A stretch of 64,000 bases of DNA. Source: Xanthomonas sp. Lineage in GTDB: Bacteria > Pseudomonadota > Gammaproteobacteria > Xanthomonadales > Xanthomonadaceae. Below the pieces are notes generated by a model, which was given only the letters and a program-made list of their open reading frames with translations, had not been told where the DNA came from and ran no database searches. Shown one piece after another: positions 9,200 through 17,882 of this stretch. The DNA is taken from assembly GCF_017163755.1 (NCBI RefSeq), contig NZ_JAFIWC010000021.1:41893-105892 (forward strand). The letters run 5' to 3'. Made by a program: the position numbers and the translations under genes. The stretch's first letter is position 1. The number at the start of each line of letters is the position of its first letter.

Positions 9200-9834
9200 C
9201 AGATCGGCTCCGCAGGATCCGGCACGGTGCCGCCCGCATCCATCAACTTCGTTTCCAGCAGCCGCCGTTGCGGCGCCGCCACGTCCAGGGTCGCCAGCGA
9301 CTTGGCGTACGCATCGCGTGCCGCGTCGCGCTTGCCCTGGGCGATCAGCGCGTCGCCGCGCAGCTCCAGGCTGAGGTTGTCGCTGGCCGACAGCAGCTTC
9401 AGCGCGTCCTCGCTCTTGCCGGTCTCGATCAGCAGGCGGGCGATGCGCTGGTCGACCAGCAGCTTCAGTTCTTCGCCGGGCTTGATCGCGCGCAGCGTCG
9501 CCAGCGCCTGCTCGGGCTTGCCGGCGTCGGCCTGTGCCTTGGCCAGGTGCAGGCCGGCCAGGTCGGCGTAGATGTTGGCGCCGCCCTGCTCGAGCGCCGC
9601 CATGTCCTTGGCGGCCTGGTCCAGCTTGTCGGCCTGGACGCTCTTCAATACGGTTTCGTAGCGCGCGTTGGCCTGGGCCAGGTCGCTGGAATGCTGCTTG
9701 GTCCACCATTGCCAGCCGATGATCGCCGCAATGCCCAGCGCTACGCCGCCGATGAGGCCGGCGCCGTTTTTCCTGAGCCAAGTGCGGACGCGTTCGCTTT
9801 GTTCGTGCTCGTCGAGCAGGTCGTCGATCGCCAT
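9199..9834 (-). CDS. yfgM: YfgM-type tetratricopeptide ancillary protein (SecYEG partner)
   Basis: Inner-membrane protein with a short cytoplasmic N-terminus, one transmembrane helix (GAGLIGGVALGIAAIIGWQWW, about 24-44 from the chosen start) and a periplasmic TPR-like helical region. In E. coli YfgM binds PpiD and SecYEG and helps hand over periplasmic proteins; that role is inferred here from family and position directly before bamB. I chose the ATG at 9834 (MAIDDLLDEHEQSERVR, the usual family start); a longer frame to 9942 adds a basic stretch unlike the family and overlaps rodZ. Final length is 211 residues. Confidence 0.9.
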   Translation of the reverse strand: MAIDDLLDEHEQSERVRTWLRKNGAGLIGGVALGIAAIIGWQWWTKQHSSDLAQANARYETVLKSVQADKLDQAAKDMAALEQGGANIYADLAGLHLAKAQADAGKPEQALATLRAIKPGEELKLLVDQRIARLLIETGKSEDALKLLSASDNLSLELRGDALIAQGKRDAARDAYAKSLATLDVAAPQRRLLETKLMDAGGTVPDPAEPI

Positions 9835-9898
9835 GCGTACTCTCGCCCCGCCGATTGGACGGGACATGGAAGTTGATAATGAGGAACCGCGCCGCGGC

Positions 9899-10762
9899 TC
9901 AGTCGGACGCCGGCACCACGGAACCGTCAGAGGATACCGCAAAGCGCGCCACGTTCGCGCGCTTGTACGGCGTCATATCCACGGTACTACCGGATTGCTG
10001 AACCTCGACCGCCGAGGCATTGCCGAGCACGATCCGGCCGACCTGACCCGCCGTGTACTCGCGCTTCTCGCCCGCCTTGAGCAGGGCCTTCTCCAGCGAG
10101 CTTCCGTCCGGCGCGCTGATCTGCACCCAGCTGTCGCCGTTGAACGACAGGCTGATGCCCGGCTTGGTCGCCGCCAAGGACGCGCGCGGCAGCGGCGTCA
10201 GCGACGCGATGTAGGGCGCCGCAGGGGTGGCGTTGGCGCGAGGCGCCGCGGTCGCGGCCGGCACGGGCGCCTGCGGCGTTCCGTCCGTGGCCGGCGCCGC
10301 GCCGTCGGCGCTGGCCGGCACCACGTCCAGCGATGCAGTGCTCGGGCCTTCGTTGGCGAAATGCGAGCGCGAGGCGTACCAGATGGGCACCGCCAGGCCG
10401 GCGGTGATCACCACGTAGACCATGCGCCGGGTGACGCTCTCGAGCATGCGCCGCAGCGGCGGGGTGTGGGTGTGGCTGATCAGCTCCACCGGCTGCACCG
10501 GGGCGATGTGCGCGCGCTCCAGCAGCGGGTCCAGGTCCACCGACAGCAGCCGCGCGTAGCTGCGCAGCTGGCCGCGGACGAACACCGGCGCGCCCAGGCG
10601 CTCCCACTGCTCCGCTTCGAGGGCGCGCACCACGCGCGCCGGCATGCGCAACCGGCTGCCCACGTCCTCGATGCTGAGCCCGGCCGCCTCGCGCGCTTCG
10701 CGGAGTTGTTGTCCGCAGCCTTTGGCGCCGTCGAAAGCGTTCGGATTGGAATCACTGATCAC
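9899..10762 (-). CDS. rodZ: Cytoskeleton protein RodZ
   Basis: Bitopic membrane protein that links the MreB cytoskeleton to the cell-wall elongation machinery. Residues about 17-85 are a helix-turn-helix domain of the RodZ type (GQQLREAREAAGLSIEDVGSRLRMP, with YARLL). A transmembrane helix (MVYVVITAGLAVPIWYA) lies near 113-129. An Ala/Pro-rich periplasmic linker leads to the C-terminal beta-rich DUF4115 domain (SLSFNGDSWVQISAPDG, VGRIVLGNASAVEVQQSG). The start overlaps the pilW stop by four bases. Gene order rlmN-pilW-rodZ is widespread in gammaproteobacteria. Confidence 0.95.
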   Translation of the reverse strand: MISDSNPNAFDGAKGCGQQLREAREAAGLSIEDVGSRLRMPARVVRALEAEQWERLGAPVFVRGQLRSYARLLSVDLDPLLERAHIAPVQPVELISHTHTPPLRRMLESVTRRMVYVVITAGLAVPIWYASRSHFANEGPSTASLDVVPASADGAAPATDGTPQAPVPAATAAPRANATPAAPYIASLTPLPRASLAATKPGISLSFNGDSWVQISAPDGSSLEKALLKAGEKREYTAGQVGRIVLGNASAVEVQQSGSTVDMTPYKRANVARFAVSSDGSVVPASD

Positions 10763-11580
10763 AATGCACTGGCCCCGGGAGTGGTGGTTGCGGTATTGGG
10801 AAACTCCTTGCGCAACCGCTGTTGGTAACGGCCGGCGGCAGCCATGTCGCCCAGCCTTTGTTCAATCTGAACCGCAAGTTGTAACACGGATGCGGTGGCC
10901 GCCGCAGCCGACAAACGCCGCTGCGAAAACGCCCTAGCTTCGAAGTAGCGCCCATGCGCGACTTCGTTGCGCGTCATCGCTTCCAAGGCATAGGCGTTGT
11001 TCGGCTCCAGCGACAGGGCCTTGCGCAGGTCACGCTCGGCGCGTTCGCCCTGCCCGACCAGCAACGCGCAGCCGCCGGCGTTGGCCAGCGCCGATGCCGG
11101 CGTCGCGTAGCCCGGCGCCGCCAGCGCGCGGTCGAACCACAGCAGCGCCTCGGCCGGATGGCCATTGGCGCATAGCCACGCGCCGTAGTTGTTCATGCCC
11201 GCGCCCTGGGTGGGCGCAAGCTCGGTGACCTTGCGGTAGTACTCGCCGGCGGTGGCGGCATCGCCGCGGCGGTCGGCGATCACCGCCAGCAGCGTGTACG
11301 CATCGACCGAGCCGGGGGACTGCGCCAACGCCTTGCGCGCGCTCTGCTCGGCACGCACCAGATCGCCGGCGCGCAGCCGGCTTGCCGCCAGCCCGAGGTT
11401 CTCCTGCAGCGCGTAGCGCGCCTTGACCGTGGCGTTGTCGCGGAAATCATAGTCCGGCGCCACCTGCTCGACGGCGCGCACCTTGCCGGCCTTGGCGTTG
11501 CGCCAACCGCATCCGCCCAGCCCCAGCGAGATCGCCAGCAGCAGGCCGATGCCACCGATCAGGCCGTTACGCCGCCGCAT
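10759..11580 (-). CDS. pilW: Type IV pilus biogenesis/stability lipoprotein PilW (PilF)
   Basis: Outer-membrane lipoprotein pilotin for the PilQ secretin; needed for stable type IV pili. The N-terminus carries a lipoprotein signal with a lipobox ending LGLGGC at residue 24. The body holds about five to six TPR repeats ([75 protein letters not shown]), including the NNYG-W-C motif common to the family. At 273 residues it is of usual length. It overlaps the 3' end of rlmN by 14 bases and rodZ by four, so the cluster is tightly packed. Confidence 0.93.
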   Translation of the reverse strand: MRRRNGLIGGIGLLLAISLGLGGCGWRNAKAGKVRAVEQVAPDYDFRDNATVKARYALQENLGLAASRLRAGDLVRAEQSARKALAQSPGSVDAYTLLAVIADRRGDAATAGEYYRKVTELAPTQGAGMNNYGAWLCANGHPAEALLWFDRALAAPGYATPASALANAGGCALLVGQGERAERDLRKALSLEPNNAYALEAMTRNEVAHGRYFEARAFSQRRLSAAAATASVLQLAVQIEQRLGDMAAAGRYQQRLRKEFPNTATTTPGASAL

Positions 11581-12772
11581 CCCGGTCCGCCTGGCGCTGC
11601 AGCTGGCGCTGGAAGTCGGCCTGGCGTCGGGTGCGATCCATCACCTGCCCCTTGAGCTGGCCGCAGGCCGCATCGATGTCGTCGCCGCGCGTGCGCCGCA
11701 CCATCGTCAGCACCTGCGCATCGAGCAGGATCTTCTGGAACGCGCGGATCTCGGTCTCGCCGGAGCGCTCGTAGCGCGTGCCCGGGAACGGGTTGAACGG
11801 AATCAGGTTGACCTTGCCCGCGTCCTTGGTCTGGACCGCGTTGTCGAACTGCCGCATCAGCCTGGCCAGCTGCCGCGCGTGCTCGGGCTGGTCGTTGATG
11901 CCCTTCATCAGCGTGTATTCGAAGGTCACCGATTCGCGCCGCTTGTTGGCGCGCAGGTAGCGCGCGCAGGCGGCCATCAGCTCGGCGACCGGGTACTTCT
12001 TGTTCAGCGGCACCAACTGCTCGCGCAGCGCGTCGTCGGCCGCGTGCAGCGACACCGCCAGCGACACGTCGCTCTCGCTGGACAGGCGGTCGATCATCGG
12101 CACCAGGCCGGAGGTCGACAGGGTCACGCGCTTGTTGGCCAGGCCGTAGCCCAGGTCGTCGCGCATCACGCTCATCGCGCGCACGACGTTGTCGAAATTC
12201 ATCAACGGCTCGCCCATGCCCATCATCACCACGTTGGTGAGACGGCGCTGCTGGTGCGGCACGTTGCCCAGGTGGCGCGCCGCGACCCACACCTGGCCGA
12301 TGATCTCGGCGGTGGACAGGTTGCGGTTGAAGCCCTGGGTGGCGGTGGAGCAGAACGTGCAGTTCAGCGCGCAGCCGACCTGCGAGGACACGCACAGCGT
12401 GCCGCGGCCCTTGTCGGGGATGTAGACCGTCTCGATCGCGTTCTTGCCGTCGGTACCCATCGCCAGCAGCCACTTGTGGGTACCGTCGGTGGAGGGCTTG
12501 TCGAACACCACGTTCGGGACCACGACCTCGGCATGCTGCTGCAGCTTGGCGCGCAGCGCCTTGCCCAGGTCGGTCATCTGGTCGAAGTCGGTGACGTAGC
12601 GGTGGTGGATCCACTTCATCACCTGGTGGGCGCGGTAGCGCGCTTCGCCGAGGGTCTCGGCGAAGAAGCGCTCCAGACCCTCGCGATCGAGGTCGAGCAG
12701 GTTCTGCTTGGCCGCGCCGCTGGCCCTGACCGGGTCAGCGAGCGGCAACGACGTGTGGACGACCTCGTTCAC
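11567..12772 (-). CDS. rlmN: 23S rRNA A2503 / tRNA A37 C2-methyltransferase RlmN
   Basis: Radical-SAM enzyme that methylates adenosine 2503 of 23S rRNA and adenosine 37 of some tRNAs, improving translational fidelity. The iron-sulfur CxxxCxxC motif is visible as CALNCTFC in [20 protein letters not shown] (near residues 120-140). Also present are the [12 protein letters not shown] and [10 protein letters not shown] signatures and the late [11 protein letters not shown] segment containing the catalytic cysteine that carries the methyl group. At 401 residues it is a little longer than E. coli RlmN (384), mostly at the C-terminus (a [14 protein letters not shown] tail). Confidence 0.97.
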   Translation of the reverse strand: MNEVVHTSLPLADPVRASGAAKQNLLDLDREGLERFFAETLGEARYRAHQVMKWIHHRYVTDFDQMTDLGKALRAKLQQHAEVVVPNVVFDKPSTDGTHKWLLAMGTDGKNAIETVYIPDKGRGTLCVSSQVGCALNCTFCSTATQGFNRNLSTAEIIGQVWVAARHLGNVPHQQRRLTNVVMMGMGEPLMNFDNVVRAMSVMRDDLGYGLANKRVTLSTSGLVPMIDRLSSESDVSLAVSLHAADDALREQLVPLNKKYPVAELMAACARYLRANKRRESVTFEYTLMKGINDQPEHARQLARLMRQFDNAVQTKDAGKVNLIPFNPFPGTRYERSGETEIRAFQKILLDAQVLTMVRRTRGDDIDAACGQLKGQVMDRTRRQADFQRQLQRQADRDAAA

Positions 12773-12784
12773 GGTGTCACTCTC

Positions 12785-13210
12785 TCAGCGCGAGACCACG
12801 TCGGTGGCGGCGAAGAAGTACGCCACCTCGATGGCGGCATTCTCGACCGAATCCGAGCCGTGCGCGGCGTTGGCATCGATGGAATCGGCGAAATCGGCAC
12901 GGATGGTGCCCGCCGCCGCGTCCTTGGGATTGGTGGCGCCGAGCAGTTCGCGGTGCGCGGCGACGGCGTTCTCGCCTTCCAGCGCCTGGATCATCACCGG
13001 GCCGGAGATCATGAACTCGACCAGCGCGTTGAAGAACGGACGCTCGCGGTGCACGGCGTAGAAGCCCTCGGCCTCCTGGCGCGACAGCTGCTTGTACTTG
13101 GCGGCGACGATCTTCAGGCCGGCCTTCTCGAAGCGGGCATAGATTTCGCCGATGACGTTCTTGGCGACGGCATCGGGCTTGATGATGGACAGGGTGCGCT
13201 CCAGCGCCAT
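12785..13210 (-). CDS. ndk: Nucleoside diphosphate kinase
   Basis: Transfers the gamma phosphate between nucleoside triphosphates and diphosphates, balancing NTP pools. The 141-residue product starts [21 protein letters not shown], and has the active-site histidine in the usual context downstream ([12 protein letters not shown], where family proteins read NxxHGSDS). A longer frame exists to 13273 but has no family support, and it would begin inside the hairpin described next. It heads the cluster through rlmN, with only 12 bases between them. Confidence 0.97.
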   Translation of the reverse strand: MALERTLSIIKPDAVAKNVIGEIYARFEKAGLKIVAAKYKQLSRQEAEGFYAVHRERPFFNALVEFMISGPVMIQALEGENAVAAHRELLGATNPKDAAAGTIRADFADSIDANAAHGSDSVENAAIEVAYFFAATDVVSR

Positions 13211-13256
13211 GGAAGTTCTCCGTTGGGCGGGCCACTGAAGGCCCGAGGTTAGCATG

Positions 13257-13281
13257 AAAAAAACCCGCGTCAAAACGCGGG
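13257..13281 (-). terminator. Rho-independent terminator-like hairpin in the ndk leader
   Basis: Read on the minus strand this is CCCGCGT, a four-base loop, ACGCGGG, then seven T: a complete intrinsic terminator. It sits about 47 bases before the ndk start and points the same way as ndk, with no minus-strand gene upstream (psrA is divergent). It may insulate ndk from antisense transcription coming out of psrA, or act as an attenuator in the ndk leader. Confidence 0.7.
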
Positions 13282-13394
13282 CTTAGCCAGAATTGCGATG
13301 GAGGATTCTATCCAATCGCAGCCGGCTTTGCACGGCCCGGCGCTGAATCGATGCTGCATTGCAGCATGACGCCGCCGGTGACCGGCCGTAGACT

Positions 13395-13408
13395 CAAACA
13401 ATCGTTTG
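13395..13408. promoter_or_regulatory. psrA: PsrA operator upstream of psrA
   Basis: The sequence CAAACAATCGTTTG is a perfect match to the published Pseudomonas PsrA box, G/C-AAAC-(N2-4)-GTTT-C/G, with a four-base spacer, and the palindrome extends one base each side (T...A). It ends 20 bases before the psrA start codon, the place expected for autorepression. Confidence 0.85.
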
Positions 13409-13427
13409 ATTGATTCGGCTGGCATCC

Positions 13428-14060
13428 ATGGCAAAGCAGGCCCACTTCTCGACCAAGGACCGCATCCTCAGCGCGGCCGAGGAGCTGTTCGCCCAGCACG
13501 GCTTCTCCGGCACCTCGCTGCGCCAGCTCACCAGCCAGGCCGACGTCAACATCGCCGCGGTCAACTACCACTTCGGCTCCAAGGAGAACCTGGTCAACGA
13601 GGTGTTTCGCCGGCGCATGGACGAGATGACCGCAGCCCGGCTGAGCCAGCTGGAGGCGGCGCAGCGCGAGCACCCCGGGCAGCTGGGCCGGGTGCTGGCG
13701 GCGTTCGTCGAGCCGGCGCTGGCCATGGCCCAGGACCGGCAGAGCGGCGGCGCCTTCGTCCGCGTGATCGCCCGCGCCTACGCCGAGAAGAACGACAGCC
13801 TGCGCCAGTTCCTGTCCGACCACTACGGCCACGTGCTGCGCGAGTTCGGCAAGGCCATCTCCGGCTGCGTGCCCGGGCTGAACAAGGAAGAGCTGTACTG
13901 GCGGCTGGATTTCCTCGCCGGCGCGCTGACCTACGCGATGGCCGACTTCGGCCTGATCAAGCGTCCCGCCGGCGTCAGCGAGGCCGCGCACCGCGCCCAC
14001 GCCGCGCGCGAACTCATCCGTTTCGCCGAAGCCGGCTTCCTGGCCCGCTCCGCTCCCTGA
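13428..14060 (+). CDS. psrA: TetR-family fatty-acid-responsive regulator (PsrA-like)
   Basis: Transcriptional regulator, 210 residues. The N-terminal TetR DNA-binding domain is clear (DRILSAAEELFAQHGFSG, TSLRQLTSQADVNIAAVNYHFGSKENL), including the AAVNYHFGSK recognition helix shared with Pseudomonas PsrA. The C-terminal part (about 80-210) is the ligand pocket, for which PsrA uses long-chain acyl-CoA or free fatty acid. I chose the ATG at 13428 (MAKQAHFSTK) because the longer frame starts inside the operator. It lies 35 bases before fadN and fadA on the same strand, so local control of beta-oxidation is a strong inference. Confidence 0.88.
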   Translation: MAKQAHFSTKDRILSAAEELFAQHGFSGTSLRQLTSQADVNIAAVNYHFGSKENLVNEVFRRRMDEMTAARLSQLEAAQREHPGQLGRVLAAFVEPALAMAQDRQSGGAFVRVIARAYAEKNDSLRQFLSDHYGHVLREFGKAISGCVPGLNKEELYWRLDFLAGALTYAMADFGLIKRPAGVSEAAHRAHAARELIRFAEAGFLARSAP

Positions 14061-14095
14061 CCCCGCACTCGTTGCACCCACAAAGGCTGATCGCT

Positions 14096-16468
14096 ATGTC
14101 CAACCCCCTGCTAGTCCGCCGTGCCGCCGTCCTGGGCGCGGGCGTGATGGGCGCGCAGATCGCTGCGCACCTGACCAACGCCGGCGTCGACACCGTGCTG
14201 TTCGACCTTCCCGCCAAGGAAGGCCATCCCGATGGCATCGTGCTCAAGGCCATCGCCAACCTGACCAAGCTGAGCCCGGCGCCGTTGGCCAGCGCCGCGC
14301 TGGCCGAGGCCATCACCCCGGCCAACTACGAGACGGGGCTGGAGCAGCTGAAAGGCTGCGACCTGATCATCGAGGCCATCGCCGAGCGCATGGACTGGAA
14401 GCAGGACCTGTACAAGAAGATCGCCCCGTTCGTCGCCGAGCACGCGGTGCTGGCGAGCAACACTTCCGGCCTGGGCATCAACGCGCTGTCCGACGTGCTG
14501 CCCGAACAGCTGCGCCACCGCTTTTGCGGCGTGCATTTCTTCAACCCGCCGCGCTACATGCACCTGGCCGAGCTGATCCCGGCCAAGGGCACCGACGCTG
14601 CGGTGCTGGAAGGGCTGGAAGCGTTCCTGACCACCACCCTGGGCAAGGGCGTGGTGTACGCCAAGGACACCCCGAACTTCATCGGCAACCGCATCGGCGT
14701 GTTCTCGATCCTGTCCACCATCCACCACACCGCGCAGTCCGGCCTGGGCTTCGACGAAGTGGACGCGCTGACCGGCCCGCTGGTCGGGCGGCCGAAATCG
14801 GCGACCTACCGCACCTCCGACGTGGTCGGCCTGGACACCATGGCGCATGTGATCAAGACCATGGCCGACACCCTGCCCGACGATCCGTGGCACCAGTACT
14901 TCGCTTCGCCGAAGTGGCTGGACGCGCTGATCGGCAAGGGCGCGCTCGGGCAGAAGGTCGGCGCCGGCATCTTCCGCAAGGTCGGCAAGGACATCGTGGT
15001 GCTGGACCTTGAGAAGCAGGACTACCGTCCGGCCGACCGCAGCGCGGCGCCGGAAGTGGTCGAGATCCTGAAGATCAAGAACCCGGCGGAGAAGTTCGCC
15101 AAGCTGCGCGAGAGCCAGCACCCGCAGGCGCAGTTCCTGTGGGCGACGTTCCGCGACCTGTTCCACTACAGCGCCTACCACTTGGCCGACATCGCGCAGA
15201 CCGCGCGCGACGTGGACCTGGCGATCCGCTGGGGCTACGGCTGGTCGCTGGGTCCGTTCGAGACCTGGCAGGCGGCCGGCTGGAAGCAGGTGGCGCAGTG
15301 GATCGCCGACGACATCGTCGCCGGCAAGACCATGAGCAGCGCGCCGCTGCCGGACTGGGTGTTCGACGGCCGCGATGGCGTGCATGCCGCCGAAGGCAGC
15401 TACAGCCCGGCGCGCAACGCCAAGCTGCCGCGCTCGGCGCTGCCGGTGTACCAGCGCCAGCGCTTCCCCGATCCGCTGCTGGGCGAGAAGTTCGCCCCGG
15501 GCGAGACCGTGTTCGAGAACGACGGCCTGCGCATGTGGCACGACGGCGACGACGTCGCCGTGGTCAGCTTCAAGACCAAGATGAACACCGTCTCCGACCA
15601 GGTGCTCGACGGCCTGCAGGAAGCGGTCGGCCGCGCCGAGCAGGGCTTCAAGGGCCTGGTGATCTGGCAGCACAAGGAGCCCTTCTCCGCCGGCGCCGAC
15701 CTGGCCGGTGCGCTGGGCCTGCTGCAGGCGGGCAAGGTCGACGCGTTCGAGGCGATGGTCGCCAACTTCCAGGCCACCAGCCAGCGCATCAAGTATTCGC
15801 TGGTGCCGGTGGTCGCGGCGGTGCGCGGGCTGGCGCTTGGCGGCGGCTGCGAATTCCAGATGCACAGCGCCAGCACCGTGGCCGGGCTGGAAAGCTACAT
15901 CGGCCTGGTCGAGGCCGGGGTCGGTCTGCTGCCGGCCGGCGGCGGCCTGAAGGAGTTGGCGGTGCGGGCGGCGCAGGCGGCCGGCCCGAACGGTGACGTG
16001 TTCGCCGAGCTGAAGAAGACCTTCGAGACGGTGGCGATGGCCAAGGTCTCAACCTCGGCGGTCAACGCCAAGGAACTGGGCCTGCTGCGCGCCACCGACA
16101 AGGTGGTGTTCAACGCCTACGAGTCGCTGCACATCGCCAGGCAGCAGGCGCGCGCGCTGGCCGACACCGGCTACCGCCCGCCGCTGCCGGCGCGGCGCAT
16201 CGCAGTGGCCGGCGACGTCGGCATCGCCACCTTCAAGATGCTGCTGGTCAACATGCTGGAAGGCCGCTTCATCAGCGAGTACGACTACGAGATCGCCACC
16301 CGCATCGCCACCGTGCTGTGCGGCGGCGAAGTCGACCGCGGCGCGCTGGTGGACGAGGAATGGCTGCTCAAGCTCGAGCGCAAGCACTTCGTGGAGCTGG
16401 CCCAGCAGGAAAAGACCCAGGCGCGCATCGGGCACATGCTCAAGACGGGCAAGCCGTTGCGGAACTAA
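14096..16468 (+). CDS. fadN: FadN-type bifunctional 3-hydroxyacyl-CoA dehydrogenase / enoyl-CoA hydratase
   Basis: Catalyses two steps of fatty acid beta-oxidation: hydration of enoyl-CoA and NAD-dependent oxidation of 3-hydroxyacyl-CoA. The NAD-binding domain is first (AVLGAGVMGAQIAAHL, residues about 10-25; NTSGLGINALS; HFFNPPRYMHLAELIP; DTPNFIGNRIG) and the crotonase domain is last (FSAGADL near 533, ALGGGCEFQMH near 580). This is the reverse of E. coli FadB and matches the FadN arrangement of Bacillus, including its ~790-residue length. Some annotations would call it fadB. It pairs with the thiolase downstream. A CGGGACY inverted repeat separates the two genes. Confidence 0.92.
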   Translation: MSNPLLVRRAAVLGAGVMGAQIAAHLTNAGVDTVLFDLPAKEGHPDGIVLKAIANLTKLSPAPLASAALAEAITPANYETGLEQLKGCDLIIEAIAERMDWKQDLYKKIAPFVAEHAVLASNTSGLGINALSDVLPEQLRHRFCGVHFFNPPRYMHLAELIPAKGTDAAVLEGLEAFLTTTLGKGVVYAKDTPNFIGNRIGVFSILSTIHHTAQSGLGFDEVDALTGPLVGRPKSATYRTSDVVGLDTMAHVIKTMADTLPDDPWHQYFASPKWLDALIGKGALGQKVGAGIFRKVGKDIVVLDLEKQDYRPADRSAAPEVVEILKIKNPAEKFAKLRESQHPQAQFLWATFRDLFHYSAYHLADIAQTARDVDLAIRWGYGWSLGPFETWQAAGWKQVAQWIADDIVAGKTMSSAPLPDWVFDGRDGVHAAEGSYSPARNAKLPRSALPVYQRQRFPDPLLGEKFAPGETVFENDGLRMWHDGDDVAVVSFKTKMNTVSDQVLDGLQEAVGRAEQGFKGLVIWQHKEPFSAGADLAGALGLLQAGKVDAFEAMVANFQATSQRIKYSLVPVVAAVRGLALGGGCEFQMHSASTVAGLESYIGLVEAGVGLLPAGGGLKELAVRAAQAAGPNGDVFAELKKTFETVAMAKVSTSAVNAKELGLLRATDKVVFNAYESLHIARQQARALADTGYRPPLPARRIAVAGDVGIATFKMLLVNMLEGRFISEYDYEIATRIATVLCGGEVDRGALVDEEWLLKLERKHFVELAQQEKTQARIGHMLKTGKPLRN

Positions 16469-16474
16469 TGAAGC

Positions 16475-16570
16475 CGGGACTCGGGACTCGGGACCCGGGA
16501 CTCGGAAAGCAAGAGCCGCCACGGTGTGCTTTTGACTTTCCGAGTCCCGGGTCCCGGGTCCCGAGTCCCG
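16475..16570. repeat. Large inverted repeat built from CGGGACY heptamers
   Basis: Two 35-base arms, 16475-16509 and 16536-16570, are reverse complements at 34 of 35 positions around a 26-base loop. Each arm is five heptamers: four of the form CGGGACT/CGGGACC, then CGGAAAG. The element lies between fadN and fadA and could fold into a very strong hairpin in the shared transcript. Related heptamer runs occur at 44.73-44.86 kb and 61.59-61.63 kb. Confidence 0.92.
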
Positions 16571-16605
16571 AACCAGCAAACTTCCAGCCATTCGAGACTC
16601 CCCAG

Positions 16606-17811
16606 ATGACCAGACAAATCCAGGACGCCTACATCGTCGCCGCCACCCGCACCCCGGTCGGCAAGGCGCCCAAGGGCGTGTTCCGCAATACCCGTCCCGA
16701 CGACCTGCTCGCGCACGTGCTGCGCGCCGTCGTCGCGCAGGCGCCGGGCATCGACCTGGGCCGCATCGACGACGCCATCATCGGCTGCGCGATGCCCGAG
16801 GGCGAGCAAGGCATGAACGTGGCGCGCATCGGCGTGCTGCTGGCCGGCCTGCCGGACACCATCGCCGCGCAGACGATCAACCGCTTCTGCTCGTCGGGCC
16901 TGCAGGCGGTGGCGCTGGCCGCCGACCAGATCCGCCTGGGCAACGCCGACCTGATGCTGGCCGGCGGCACCGAATCGATGTCGATGGTGCCGATGATGGG
17001 CAACAAGGTCGCGCTGTCGCCGTCGGTGTTCCGCGACGACCATGTCGCCATCGCCTACGGCATGGGCATCACCGCCGAGAAGGTGGCCGAGGAATGGAAG
17101 GTGTCGCGCGAGGACCAGGACGCGTTCGCCCTCGCCTCGCACCAGAAGGCCATCGCCGCGATCGCCGCCGGCGAGTTCCAGCAGGAAATCAGCCCGTACG
17201 AGATCCTGTCGCACCAGCCCGACCTGGCCGGAAACGTCATCGCGCTGCGCAAGCGCCTGGTCGACACCGACGAAGGCCCGCGCCCGGACAGCTCGATCGA
17301 AGGCCTGGCCAAGCTGCGCCCGGTGTTCCGCAACGGCCAGTTCGGCGGCAGCGTGACCGCCGGCAACTCCTCGCAGATGAGCGACGGCGCCGCTGCGGTG
17401 CTGCTCGCCTCCGAGCAGGCGATCAAGGACTACGGCCTGACGCCGCTGGCCCGCTTCGTCAGCTTCTCGGTGGCCGGCGTGCGTCCGGAAGTGATGGGCA
17501 TCGGCCCGATCGCGGCGATCCCCAAGGCGCTCAAGCAGGCCGGCCTGAGCAAGGACCAGTTGGACTGGATCGAGCTCAACGAGGCCTTCGCCGCGCAGTC
17601 GCTGGCGGTGATCCGCGACAGCGGCCTGGACCCCTCCAAGGTCAACCCGCTGGGCGGGGCGATCGCCCTGGGCCATCCGCTGGGCGCGACCGGCGCCATC
17701 CGCACCGCCACGCTGGTGCACGGCCTGCGCCGCCGCCAGCAGAAGTACGGCATGGTGACGATGTGCATCGGCACCGGCATGGGCGCCGCCGGCATCATCG
17801 AAGCGCTCTGA
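16606..17811 (+). CDS. fadA: Acetyl-CoA C-acyltransferase (3-ketoacyl-CoA thiolase)
   Basis: Performs the last step of beta-oxidation, cleaving 3-ketoacyl-CoA with CoA to acetyl-CoA and a shortened acyl-CoA. The 401-residue protein starts MTRQIQDAYIVAATRTPVGK. The active-site cysteine is in NRFCSSGLQA (about residue 93), the acylation/base histidine in GHPLGATGA (about 355), and the second cysteine in MCIGTGMGAA (about 386), with the thiolase loop NEAFAAQ. It forms an operon-like pair with fadN, and a terminator follows. Confidence 0.96.
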   Translation: MTRQIQDAYIVAATRTPVGKAPKGVFRNTRPDDLLAHVLRAVVAQAPGIDLGRIDDAIIGCAMPEGEQGMNVARIGVLLAGLPDTIAAQTINRFCSSGLQAVALAADQIRLGNADLMLAGGTESMSMVPMMGNKVALSPSVFRDDHVAIAYGMGITAEKVAEEWKVSREDQDAFALASHQKAIAAIAAGEFQQEISPYEILSHQPDLAGNVIALRKRLVDTDEGPRPDSSIEGLAKLRPVFRNGQFGGSVTAGNSSQMSDGAAAVLLASEQAIKDYGLTPLARFVSFSVAGVRPEVMGIGPIAAIPKALKQAGLSKDQLDWIELNEAFAAQSLAVIRDSGLDPSKVNPLGGAIALGHPLGATGAIRTATLVHGLRRRQQKYGMVTMCIGTGMGAAGIIEAL

Positions 17812-17831
17812 GGCCTTCGCCGCGGCAAGAG

Positions 17832-17857
17832 AAAGGGCAGCCTGGGCTGCCCTTTTT
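17832..17857. terminator. Terminator between fadA and galU
   Basis: AAAGGGCAGCC, a two-base loop, then GGCTGCCCTTT followed by more T gives an 11-bp stem with a T tail on the plus strand. It starts 20 bases after the fadA stop and ends 25 bases before the end of convergent galU; the A-rich start gives a weaker U tail for galU. Confidence 0.88.
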
Positions 17858-17882
17858 CGTTCTGGCGCGTCTGCGCGACCGC

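Noticed and set aside
9835..9942. A longer start for yfgM at 9942
   Set aside because: The extra 36 residues (MRYPLTVPWCRRP and on) are unlike the family and overlap rodZ; the ATG at 9834 gives the usual N-terminus.
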